NCBI GenBank assembly: GCA_947504115.1
Contig: CANNGH010000002.1
Span: 248,001 to 312,000, forward strand
Reading direction: 5' to 3'
DNA from: an uncultured Sedimentitalea sp.
GTDB taxonomy: Bacteria; Pseudomonadota; Alphaproteobacteria; Rhodobacterales; Rhodobacteraceae
DNA length: 64,000 bases
The notes beneath the pieces are model-generated. The model was not told the origin of the DNA. It saw only the letters and a list, made by a program, of their open reading frames with translations, and ran no database searches. This document shows positions 29,124 through 36,785 of this stretch, piece by piece. Numbering within the stretch: position 1 is the stretch's first letter; each line of letters starts with the position of its first letter. Both the position numbers and the translations under genes were made by a program.

Positions 29124-30016
29124 CCAAGAAGGTTCAACTCGGCTTCGAGAACGATTGCGTCACGATCCCGGTCGCGGACATCCTGCCTGTCAGGGTGCTG
29201 AGCAAGTCCATCAAATCCAGCCGGAAATACACACAGATCACAGCGTCGATCCGGGAGATCGGTTTGGTCGAGCCGCCTGTCGTCGCGCGAAACGGGGATG
29301 CCAGCGGCAGCTGGCTGCTGCTCGACGGACATGTCCGGATCGAAGTCCTCAAAGATCTGGGCCAGGAACAGGTCGAATGCCTCGTGTCCACCGACGATGA
29401 GGCATTCACCTACAACAAGCGGATCAGCCGCATCGCGCCCATTCAGGAGCACCGGATGATCCTGAAAGCGATCGAGCGCGGTGTCTCGGAGGAAAAGATC
29501 GCGGCGGCGCTGGATCTCAACCCGCGCAGCATCAACCGCAAGGTCAAGCTGCTCGACGGCATTTGCCCAGAAGCCGTGGCGATCCTGAAGGACAAGGCCT
29601 GCACCGCGGCCGTGTTCACCACGCTGCGCAAGATGATCCCCTTGCGCCAGATCGAAGCCGCCGAGCTCATGGTGAACGCCAACAACTACTCCGTGGCCTA
29701 CATCTCGGCGATCCTCGCCGGAACACCGCAGGCGCAGCTGGTCGAGGCGAACAAGCCCAAACGCATCAACGGCGTCACGCCGCAGGCGGTCGCCCGGATG
29801 GAAAAGGAGCTTGCCCGACTTCAGGAAGGGATCACACAGATCCAGGACACCTACGGCCAGGACCACCTCCAGCTGACCGTGCTCCGTGGCTACGTCGGCA
29901 AGCTCCTCGGGAACGCGCGCGTAGTGCGGTATCTGATGCAGACGCGCCCTGAGTTCCTGTCCGAGTTTCAGGCCATTGCCGAGATGGAGTCTGTGGTGCC
30001 GGCCGACGCGGAATAG
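29120..30016 (+). CDS. ParB-like protein 2 (RepB C-terminal type)
   Basis: The 298-aa protein is a second, divergent ParB family member: residues ~20-110 form a ParB-like domain (ITASIREIGLVEPPVVARNG, LLDGHVRIEVLKDLGQEQVE), followed by a HTH (VSEEKIAAALDLNPRSINRK) and a C-terminal helical part like plasmid RepB proteins (PEAVAILKDKACTAAVFTTL). Start overlaps the stop of ParB-like 1 (ATGA). No ParA is encoded nearby, so plasmid-style partition is unlikely unless a host ParA is used. Confidence 0.75.
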   Translation: MTKKVQLGFENDCVTIPVADILPVRVLSKSIKSSRKYTQITASIREIGLVEPPVVARNGDASGSWLLLDGHVRIEVLKDLGQEQVECLVSTDDEAFTYNKRISRIAPIQEHRMILKAIERGVSEEKIAAALDLNPRSINRKVKLLDGICPEAVAILKDKACTAAVFTTLRKMIPLRQIEAAELMVNANNYSVAYISAILAGTPQAQLVEANKPKRINGVTPQAVARMEKELARLQEGITQIQDTYGQDHLQLTVLRGYVGKLLGNARVVRYLMQTRPEFLSEFQAIAEMESVVPADAE

Positions 30017-30194
30017 CCAGCACCTTCGATCCGATGGGGACCCGGACCCGATAAGCGCGGGGACCGCGGGAGACGCCGGACTGTGGGCCGGATCAAGCGC
30101 GGCGGTGGGGATGGCGGCGAACCCGCACGGAGCCCACCAGGTCGGCTCGAGTTTTCGCCGGCCGCGCAGCCGCGCTCGTGGCTGCGTTTTGTCG

Positions 30195-30229
30195 GGGCGT
30201 GCCGGAGGTTGGGCAACTTCGGCACGCCC
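30195..30229. repeat. Near-perfect 35-nt hairpin downstream of the ParB pair
   Basis: GGGCGTGCCG pairs with CGGCACGCCC, and the inner GAGGTTG pairs with CAACTTC apart from one wobble and one bulge, leaving a two-base loop. This gives a stem of about 16 bp, 180 bp after the ParB-like 2 stop. It could be a terminator, a transposon end or a protein-binding site; no T-tract follows. Confidence 0.5.
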
Positions 30230-30274
30230 ACCCGCCATTTCTTCTCGTTACTCCGTTGCAGCTGAACAGAACAC

Positions 30275-30310
30275 GATCAAAGCAAATACAAAGCGGGAGC
30301 AAAGTGTCCG
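30275..30310 (+). repeat. Right copy of the imperfect 36-bp direct repeat
   Basis: GATCAAAGCAAATACAAAGC and the following bases match the left copy at 25460-25495 at 26 of 36 positions, in the same orientation. The two copies enclose the ParDE remnant, the HTH gene and the recombinase/ParB unit. Confidence 0.4.
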
Positions 30311-30428
30311 AGCGAGACTTTCAAACGCATGATTCTAAAGGGAATCGTAGTCATCGGTTATTGCTGTGAATCCTATCGTAGTCCCGCAAAATCGGAGGGA
30401 AAGAGATACGCAAAAACTCCGCTCAGCG

Positions 30429-30456
30429 GGCAGGTTCAAATCCCGACCACCTGCCA
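30429..30456 (+). other. Possible degraded tRNA 3'-end fragment
   Basis: GGTTCAAATCCCGACC has a T-loop-like TTCAAAT, and GGCAGGT is mirrored by ACCTGCC 13 bases later. The T-stem would have two mismatches, and no 5' half is present. It may be a leftover attachment site, but it may equally be chance. Confidence 0.2.
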
Positions 30457-30631
30457 CGTTTCTGTGGGAATAACGTCCAATACGATTGCCTTCTCTCGCT
30501 CTCGCCGGGCGCGTTGATGGCTCTGCGCGCCCGCGGCTCTTTTGCGCAGAGCGCCTCAAGACACTGACTTGCCTCCCTTTTTCTTTCACGCCTTCGTTCT
30601 CCTGCAGCCGCTGTGAGTTGCGAAAAAGTAG

Positions 30632-30781
30632 ATGAAGATGAAACCAACTTGCTTGAACCAGAAAGAGCTGGCCGAACGCTGGACCATTTCGCACCGCACC
30701 CTGGAGCGGTGGCGGATAGAGCAACCTGGTGTCTGGAAATTCTCTGACGCCATGATCACGCATCCTGGCATTCCCATTTGA
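30632..30781 (+). pseudogene. AlpA/excisionase-type HTH remnant
   Basis: The first 31 codons (MKMKPTCLNQKELAERWTIS, HRTLERWRIEQ) match the N-terminus of MerR/AlpA-like excisionases, then the sequence runs into the IS256-family end at about 30728 and stops at 30781. So the gene was cut by the insertion. It belongs to an older mobile element. Confidence 0.5.
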
Positions 30782-31391
30782 TATAGGCCTTGGTGTCGGC
30801 GGCCCATTTGTCGTCGATCTCGACCAGCACGGCGCTGACGGGGCGCTCGAGGGCGGCCTCGTTCGGAAACACCCGGACCTTGACGGTGCGACGCTTCAGC
30901 TCCTGCTGCACGCTGCGCTCCATCGGGTTGGAGGTGCGCATGCGGCGGCGGTGGTGCTTTGGCAGGGTGAAGACGGCGAGACCCTCGGGGACATTCTCTT
31001 CCAGCCATGCTGCGAGCGCTGGCGCTGTATCGCGATAATCCGCGACCAATTCGGCCAATGCGGTTTCGGCCTTGGCGAGGGAGGCCACATTCCAGATCTC
31101 GCGCAGCTCGGCGCCGATGCGCTTGCGGATGGCGAGGTTCGGGGCGTGATGGACGGCGTTTCGGGCGAGGTGAAATTGGCAGCGTTGCCATGTCGCTCCG
31201 CCGAAGACCGCCCTGCGCGCGGCCCGCAGGCCGGCATGATCGTCGGAGACGATGTATTCCACACCGCGCAGGCCGCGGGCCTGAAGGCTCTCGAGAAAGG
31301 CGCGCCAATGCACTTCGGCCTCCGACAGGGCCACCGAGACGCCCAGCACCCGGCGGCGCTCATCCGGGCCGATGCCAACAGCCGAGAGCAC

Positions 31392-31439
31392 GTTCGTCGG
31401 GAAAATGATCCCCCGGATCATTTTCCTGTCCTCCTCACC
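31392..31439. repeat. 48-bp palindromic repeat, copy 1 (inside transposase)
   Basis: Core GGAAAATGATCC-CCC-GGATCATTTTCC is a perfect 12-bp hairpin. On the transposase strand it encodes about 16 extra residues (GEEDRKMIRGIIFPTN) between VRD and VLSAVGIGPD, without breaking the frame. It matches copy 2 at 40 of 48 positions. Confidence 0.8.
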
Positions 31440-31630
31440 ATCGCGCACGATCCCGCCATGGCGCATCTTTTCATACCGGGTGTCGAGGATCAGATATTTG
31501 ACCTCGCCGAGAGGCCGGTTGCGCCAGGCCGCCAACTCGTCATCGAGCAGCTTGGCGGCGCGGCTGACCTGTGAAGAGGACAGGCTCTCGATGCCGAATT
31601 CGCGCATCACTGCTTCGGCCTCGCGGGTGG

Positions 31631-31678
31631 GTTCGTCGGGAAAACGATTCACTGGATCGTTTTCCGATCCGCCTCACC
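31631..31678. repeat. 48-bp palindromic repeat, copy 2 (inside transposase)
   Basis: Core GGAAAACGATTC-ACT-GGATCGTTTTCC forms a 12-bp stem with one G-T wobble. Relative to copy 1, a T-to-C change in one arm is matched by A-to-G in the other, which keeps the pairing. The insert is in frame but begins with TGA on the coding strand. Confidence 0.8.
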
Positions 31679-31870
31679 CCTTCACATACATCTCGGCCAC
31701 GGCCAGCATCACGGCGCGCACCGAGCGCCGCCCGCGCTCCAGCGACTGCGGGTAGAACGGCTGGCCGTCATGATCGGCGGTCTTGGGCACCTGCACCGTG
31801 ACCGTGCCGGCCGGCGTGTCGAGGCGCTTGGGCTTGGTGCCATTGGCATAGCCCAGCCGCCCGGCGGTCC

Positions 31871-32230
31871 CGAAGCGTAGTGCTTCACCAGTTGGAAGGC
31901 GGTTGTGGCGCCGTCGCCAGTGCCGATCGCCTGGTCTGTCGGCGATGGCGTTCCCGATGGCGGGCAGGACGACTTGTGGTCACCCCAGTCCTTGAACCGG
32001 AAGCCGTGCAGGCGCCCGTTTCGCGCCTCGAAGAAGGCAACCACCGCCGCCAGATCGTCCGCGCGGCGGATGCCGTAGGCTACATCATAGCGGCGGCGCG
32101 AATTCGCCCAACTGGCGTTGCGCTCTTCGTCGCCCGAGGCGAGTTCGACGATCTGCGTGCGCCGTTCCGGTCCGCCACGCGCGCCGCGGCTGATGTCGTC
32201 CGGAAACCGGACCTCGTGGAACGCCATCAC
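31871..32230 (-). pseudogene. DUF2460 phage tail protein, truncated by the IS
   Basis: From the ATG at 32230 the product matches the DUF2460/TIGR02217 tail protein (GTA g12-like) N-terminal part: MMAFHEVRFPDDISRGARGG, WANSRRRYDVAYGIRRADDL, FFEARNGRLHGFRFKDWGD. After about 120 codons (VKHYASG) it runs into the IS256 remnant, so the C-terminal half is missing and the 173-aa track ORF is a chimera. Its ATG overlaps the stop of the tape-measure gene (ATGA). Confidence 0.75.
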
Positions 32231-34035
32231 ATGCCCCTCCGCCCGAGCGATACGGCGCGGGCGATGTCGGCCGCGACCTGCGTGCGCGATTGGCGGAAGC
32301 TCTCGGCGTCACGCGCCATGATGGTGACGTTGACCCCGCCCGCGCCGTAGGCCTGCGCCTCGCGCCGCGACAGCACGCGCTCGCCCCGCTGCAGGATCGC
32401 GGGCACCTCGTCGTGGCGAAGTCCGACCATGCCGCCGTCATGCATGCGCGGCGCGGCGGCGAAGGCCATGGCCGGGACCATGCGCGAGGGCCCGGCCGAT
32501 CCGACCTTCCCGCCCGCGTGCAGGACGTTCGCGAAGATGCCGCCCGCCCCGGAGAACACGCCGGAGAGCGCGTTTGCGATCGGTCCGAGGATGAACCGCC
32601 GCGCCGCCAGCTGGGCGAGATCCGCCAAGAGCGAGGTGACGAGGTCGCGAAAGTTCAGCTTGCCGGTCTTCACGAACTGGCCCACCGCGTTCTCGGCAGA
32701 CTGGAAGGCGCCGACGAGGCTCTGGCCGATATCGCCGCCGATCTCGCGGGCCTTGCTGGCGTAGTCGGACAGCGCCGCCGTGACCGCCTGCCAGCCGGTG
32801 ACCGCCGTCTCGACGTTCGGCTCGGCCGCGGCAGCCGCAGCGCCTGCGGCAGCGCCGGCATCGGTCGCAGCCTGCCCGGCGCCGTCGAGCGCGGTCTCGA
32901 AGCGCTCTGCTGCTGCCGTGGCCTCGGCCAACGCATCGGCGCTATCCTCATCTGTGCCGCTGACCGCTTCACGCAGCGCCTGCCAACTCTCAAGCGGGGC
33001 GCGCGCCCCTTCCGCCAGATCGCGTGCCGCGCCCCGGTAGACATTCGCGGACTCGAGCGCCCGGTTCGCCGCGTCCGTGAGCCCGAGATCGGGTGCGGTG
33101 AGCGGATTGTCCTCGAAGGCGCGGTCGAACGCCGCCTGCGCAGCTGTCGTGGCAGCACTGGCCGCACCCTCGAAGCGGTTCTCGATCTCGCCGAGGTCGA
33201 GGTCTGGCACCAGCGAGATGCGCCGCTCCGACCCAAGCGTCTCGAGGCCGGCGTTGATGCCGCCGATGAAGCCGTTGATGCGCGAGACCACCCCGTTCAG
33301 CATGGCTTCGACACCGTCGACCAGGCTGTTGGCCGCTTGGAACGCCAGATCGCCGATGGCGGCGGGCAGCAGGCCCCAGATCGCCTTGATCGCCTCGTAG
33401 GCGCCCTCGAAGGTGTTCGCGGCGGTGTTGCCGAAACCCACCACGCTCTCGATGGCGCTCTGCATTCCGGAGGCGGCGTCGGCCGTCAGATCGAAGAACA
33501 TCGCCGCGGCGGCTGCACCCGCCGCAGCGGCGCCCATCCTGATCCGCTCCCAGACCTCGACCGCGACATCCTTCAAGAGTGACATCGCTTCGCCGAAGCC
33601 GCCCGCGCCGGAGACGAGACGGGTGAACTGATAGACGAACTCGCCCGCGCCGACGATCAGGGCACCGATGCCGGTGCGGATCAGGGCGCCGCGCAGGATG
33701 ACGAGCGCCGTGGCAAGGCCCCGCACGGAGAGCGCGGCGGCGGCCATGCCTGCCACCCAGCGGCCCGCGAGGAACGCCGCGAAGGTGGGGTCAACCGGGT
33801 TGCCGTCCGCATCGCCGATGCCGTCCCAGGCGAGCACGGCCCGCCGCGCCAGCGCCTTGGCAAAGGCGACGGCGCGCTCCTCGTCCGAGACCTCCTCGGG
33901 CACCGCCTCCACTGCGGGGTCGCTGCGCGTCGCGACCATAACGGCCGTCGTCAGCGGGCGGAGTTGCACCCGCACGCCGGGCGCGAGATCATGCCAGCGC
34001 GGCGCGTTGGTCAGGTCGAGCGTCAACATCCTCAA
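32227..34035 (-). CDS. Chimeric tail chaperone / tape-measure protein of a defective prophage
   Basis: The 602-aa ORF appears to join two tail proteins. Residues 1 to ~83 (MRMLTLDLTNAPRWHDLAPG ... DGIGDADGNPVDP) look like a tail-assembly chaperone that usually sits before the tape measure. From ~85 on, the sequence is the C-terminal part of a tape-measure protein: Ala-rich hydrophobic helices (SVRGLATALVILRGALIRTG), a long helical region and the end MARDAESFRQSRTQVAADIA. An in-frame deletion of the intervening DNA explains it. Order with the tail tube upstream and DUF2460 downstream is that of siphovirus tails. Functional tail assembly is unlikely. Confidence 0.72.
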   Translation of the reverse strand: MRMLTLDLTNAPRWHDLAPGVRVQLRPLTTAVMVATRSDPAVEAVPEEVSDEERAVAFAKALARRAVLAWDGIGDADGNPVDPTFAAFLAGRWVAGMAAAALSVRGLATALVILRGALIRTGIGALIVGAGEFVYQFTRLVSGAGGFGEAMSLLKDVAVEVWERIRMGAAAAGAAAAAMFFDLTADAASGMQSAIESVVGFGNTAANTFEGAYEAIKAIWGLLPAAIGDLAFQAANSLVDGVEAMLNGVVSRINGFIGGINAGLETLGSERRISLVPDLDLGEIENRFEGAASAATTAAQAAFDRAFEDNPLTAPDLGLTDAANRALESANVYRGAARDLAEGARAPLESWQALREAVSGTDEDSADALAEATAAAERFETALDGAGQAATDAGAAAGAAAAAAEPNVETAVTGWQAVTAALSDYASKAREIGGDIGQSLVGAFQSAENAVGQFVKTGKLNFRDLVTSLLADLAQLAARRFILGPIANALSGVFSGAGGIFANVLHAGGKVGSAGPSRMVPAMAFAAAPRMHDGGMVGLRHDEVPAILQRGERVLSRREAQAYGAGGVNVTIMARDAESFRQSRTQVAADIARAVSLGRRGM

Positions 34036-34973
34036 TACACCTCGATGTCATTGATCAGGGTTGCCGTGCACATCCGCCCGACCACGCTGTCGCGGGCGGC
34101 CTGCCAGTCGAACGTCGCCTGCACGCCCTGCGGACCGGAGATCTCGATGCGCGGGCGCGGCAGGTAGACGGCGTGCACGGTGAAGGTGAAGCTCTCGCCC
34201 GAGGCCAGGACGTAGGCGAACTCCATCTCGCAGGCCTCGCCGTTGATGGCCTGCGCCACCAGCGTCTGGTCAGCGAAGCGGACCTCTATCCGGCCGGTCA
34301 GCGCGGCGATGGAGGGGTCCGCGCCGTCGATCCTGCCATCACTCCGGATCGTCTCAATCCGGTCGAGGTTGTTGGCATACGTGATCTCGGCCGAGACCAC
34401 ATTGCCGAGGGCGGTGCCGTTCCTGGTGATCGAGCCGTTGAAATGCCCGAACCGCTTCAGCTCCAGCGCGGCGGGCGTCCCGGCGCTGGTCGTCGTGCCC
34501 ACCGTCTCGCCCTGCGCCACCAGCCGCGCCGTCGCGGTCAGCAGCCCCGAGCGCTGCATCTGCCAGGTGATCTGGTCGAGCACGCACCCGGAATACATCG
34601 CGTAACGCGGCACCTCGGGCATGCCGGTCTCGATCGACATGCTGGGCAGTGTCCAGGACCCGGACTGGAACTCGTGGCTGTAGGGGGCCTCCGCGCCCGT
34701 GGTCGTGGGTGTCCCGAAGGCCGCCTTCAGCCAGAAGCCGAACGCCTCGGCGTCGAGCGGCACCAACACGTCGCCATCGGCCGTCACCGCGTCCTTGATC
34801 GGCGCTAGCGGATCGCGGCCGTAGCCGAGAAGCTCCGAGTTCAGCAGCGGCTGCTCCGCGCCGAGCGACGTGCTGGCGAAGGGCATGCGGGTGAAGCCGC
34901 CCGCGGGCGGCGTTCCATAGGTCGTTTCGAACGCAAGCGCCATCAGCGCCCGCGCCCCCTGGGCTCGTGCCAT
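34032..34973 (-). CDS. Phage tail tube protein
   Basis: The 313-aa protein resembles siphovirus major tail (tube) proteins: FETTYGTPPAGGFTRMPFAS near the start, LLGYGRDPLAPIKDAVTADG, FGFWLKAAFG, MSIETGMPEVPRYAMYSGC and a beta-rich C-terminal part with FTFTVHAVYLPRPRIEISG. AGGAG precedes the ATG. It overlaps the next gene by ATGA. The gene is intact although its neighbourhood is degraded. Confidence 0.75.
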   Translation of the reverse strand: MARAQGARALMALAFETTYGTPPAGGFTRMPFASTSLGAEQPLLNSELLGYGRDPLAPIKDAVTADGDVLVPLDAEAFGFWLKAAFGTPTTTGAEAPYSHEFQSGSWTLPSMSIETGMPEVPRYAMYSGCVLDQITWQMQRSGLLTATARLVAQGETVGTTTSAGTPAALELKRFGHFNGSITRNGTALGNVVSAEITYANNLDRIETIRSDGRIDGADPSIAALTGRIEVRFADQTLVAQAINGEACEMEFAYVLASGESFTFTVHAVYLPRPRIEISGPQGVQATFDWQAARDSVVGRMCTATLINDIEVY

Positions 34974-34998
34974 ATCTCAACTCCTGTTGTCGGTTGGG

Positions 34999-35418
34999 TC
35001 AGCCGAGTGGATCGGCCGTGGAATAGTGCAGAACCACCGGGATCACGGCAGCCTTCAGGCTGGCAGCGCGCTCGACCGGCAGATCGACCGGGCGCGGCGC
35101 TTCCGCCTCGACCCAGTCGCAGAACCCGCCCAGCGTCCGGTCGGTGGTGAGCGATGCGCCGATGCTGGCGCAGAGCGTATCGAAGTCGGCGTTACGGTCG
35201 GGTCCCTGCACGACAGCCTCGATTTCGGCCCTGTGCTGGTAGTGGTAGGCCAGCGGCGAGAGGGTCACCTCCGGCTCCCCCGGCTCGCCGTCGCGCAGGA
35301 TCAGGAGTCCCTCAGCCAGAACGCGCTCGGGCAGGACGTCGCCGCGCAGGGCGGTCGCTGGCAGCGCCGAGAGCCGCGTGTGCAGCGCGGTGAGGATGGT
35401 TTCGCGAGGAGTTGGCAA
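34999..35418 (-). CDS. Phage tail terminator-like protein
   Basis: A 139-aa protein directly upstream of the tail tube gene: MPTPRETILTALHTRLSALP, ILRDGEPGEPEVTLSPLAYH, HYQHRAEIEAVVQG and a C-terminal beta-rich part. The size, the position before the tube gene and the sequence style match tail-completion or terminator proteins of Rhodobacteraceae prophages, often mis-annotated as acyl-CoA transferase. It is the first remaining gene of the prophage on this strand; no capsid genes are present. Confidence 0.6.
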   Translation of the reverse strand: MPTPRETILTALHTRLSALPATALRGDVLPERVLAEGLLILRDGEPGEPEVTLSPLAYHYQHRAEIEAVVQGPDRNADFDTLCASIGASLTTDRTLGGFCDWVEAEAPRPVDLPVERAASLKAAVIPVVLHYSTADPLG

Positions 35419-35867
35419 GGTTTGAACCAGTGCTGGCTATCTGAAGTTCACTCAATAACGCGAATGCGCTCAATCTCACCCGAAAGCGCCTCGCGAATCT
35501 GAAGTAAGTTCCCGGAGGGGGCGGGACCGGGATCCAACGTTCTCCGAGATCCAAGCCATTGATTTATTAACACCTTTCTGAATCCGGCAGCTTACCAACC
35601 AGCGAGCGATTGTATGGTAACGAAACGAGCACGGCCGATGCCCAGCTACGCGAACGGCTGATCAAGTCCGGCACCCGGCCAGCGCCGCCATCCCCCCCTA
35701 CTCCGTCTACGAGTTCGAGGAAGCGGCAACCGCTGGTCGCTGGCAGAGTTCGCCGGCTCTCTCTCGCCTCTAGGTGCCGCTCAAGTCGGACGACTTTCCC
35801 GCTTGATGGGGCTTGCTCAGGACTGCAGAGTCCAAGATAGCGAGCATACTAAGGAATCACATCTAAA
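35419..35867. other. Gap between prophage remnant and defence-like block
   Basis: About 450 bp with no convincing gene. Short open runs exist on both strands (for example a minus-strand run ending NLLQIREALSGEIERIRVIE at about 35452) that may be ends of lost genes. The promoter of the plus-strand block at 35868 should lie at the right end; AAGGAA is found 14 bases before its ATG. Confidence 0.4.
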
Positions 35868-36725
35868 ATGTACGAAGGGCTGGCAAAGGGATACGCAACA
35901 GCATTTGTCCGACAACAGACGGACCACGGTGCGATCCGCGCCTGGCTTGAAAGTCCGAGAAGGCCCCAAGCCTTCAAAAAGTTCGCGCTCTCTTCTCAAC
36001 TTGGCCATGAGGGGCGCATCATTGAAACAATGACGCCCTTAGTTTGCCCGCCTTTCCATAAAGTCTTTGTGCCCGCCCCATGGAGCAAATTGGTTAAATC
36101 GGTCGGCGCTCATTTGGTCACAGCAGCACCGGAAACCGAGGTATTCCGATCCGATCAGGTCGATGAACTCGATTTTGACGAGCGATCAGTATTTCTGAAC
36201 AACCTATTCTATATCGCGACCAAGGAAAGCGTGGACTCTACATTGCTCACCGTCGCAAACATGTCTCACCACACAATCACAAGATTGCTTCAACGCGGCC
36301 TCGCTGACGAGCAGAATCTAGACTATTTCGTCTGGCTCTCGATGGCAATTGCCCGGGATCTTGCGCAGATTTTTGGGTTGACGTCTCTCAAGCAGGATGA
36401 AGCCTACGATTTCCTTATTCCTTTTATGGGCGGCGCGTTTGTTGCTCGGACAATGAAGGTGTCTCCCGGGATCGAAAAGTCTTATCAAGGAGACCGCTGG
36501 GTCTTCTCGCTTCGAACATTTCTCGAAGAAGGCATGTTGAAAGCAGGCGACCATGAGCGCATAGCGGGCATGGATATTGAAAGTGATGGAACGATGCAAC
36601 TTCGCTGGCTAGGGCGCACTAGGGAGATGCAGCGAGGCATCATGCGGGAAGACGACGTCAATCACATCAAGGGATGGTTGCAGGCGAATGCGCGGCCATC
36701 GAGGCCGAGGGCCCACGATCGATGA
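35868..36725 (+). CDS. Uncharacterised 285-aa protein, first gene of the exonuclease-helicase block
   Basis: I do not recognise a family. The product starts MYEGLAKGYATAFVRQQTDH and is a soluble alpha/beta-looking protein without signal peptide or membrane helices. A possible signature is MSHHTITRLLQRG (residues ~130-142). The C-terminus is basic. Its codons are more AT-rich than those of the exonuclease and helicase genes that follow. A start-proximal AAGGAA supports the ATG. The stop is 60 bp before the exonuclease ATG on the same strand, so co-transcription is likely. Confidence 0.6.
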   Translation: MYEGLAKGYATAFVRQQTDHGAIRAWLESPRRPQAFKKFALSSQLGHEGRIIETMTPLVCPPFHKVFVPAPWSKLVKSVGAHLVTAAPETEVFRSDQVDELDFDERSVFLNNLFYIATKESVDSTLLTVANMSHHTITRLLQRGLADEQNLDYFVWLSMAIARDLAQIFGLTSLKQDEAYDFLIPFMGGAFVARTMKVSPGIEKSYQGDRWVFSLRTFLEEGMLKAGDHERIAGMDIESDGTMQLRWLGRTREMQRGIMREDDVNHIKGWLQANARPSRPRAHDR

Positions 36726-36785
36726 GGTTGAGGCATCTGCGTCGTGGTCGAAGATGACGGGCGGACTGCCGGGGCCAAGGCCGAC

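Larger units (their letters stand above)
30728..31870 (-). mobile_element. IS256-family element remnant with interrupted transposase
   Basis: Minus-strand coding from ~31862 to 30756 is a Mutator/IS256 transposase lacking its N-terminal ~60 residues or more: RLGYANGTKPKRLDTPAGTV, EMYVKG, then AEAVMREFGIESLSSSQVSR, the catalytic core (LILDTRYEKMRHGGIVRD), IVSDDHAGLRAARRAVFGGA and HHRRRMRTSNPMERSVQQEL to the stop. The reading frame is held throughout, but two 48-bp palindromic inserts sit inside, and the upstream one introduces a TGA stop right after EMYVKG. The upstream end is fused to the DUF2460 tail gene, and the other end cuts an HTH gene. Confidence 0.8.

Noticed and set aside
28209-30016. 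The two ParB-like proteins as a plasmid partition/replication (repABC) locus
   Set aside because: No ParA/RepA or RepC is encoded nearby, and they are coupled to a recombinase.
30429-30456. tRNA gene or attachment site at the tRNA-like fragment
   Set aside because: Two T-stem mismatches and no 5' half; kept only as a low-confidence note.
35312-35554. 80-aa minus-strand ORF beginning MDLGERWIPVPPPP
   Set aside because: It overlaps the tail terminator-like gene in another frame and lacks a ribosome binding site.
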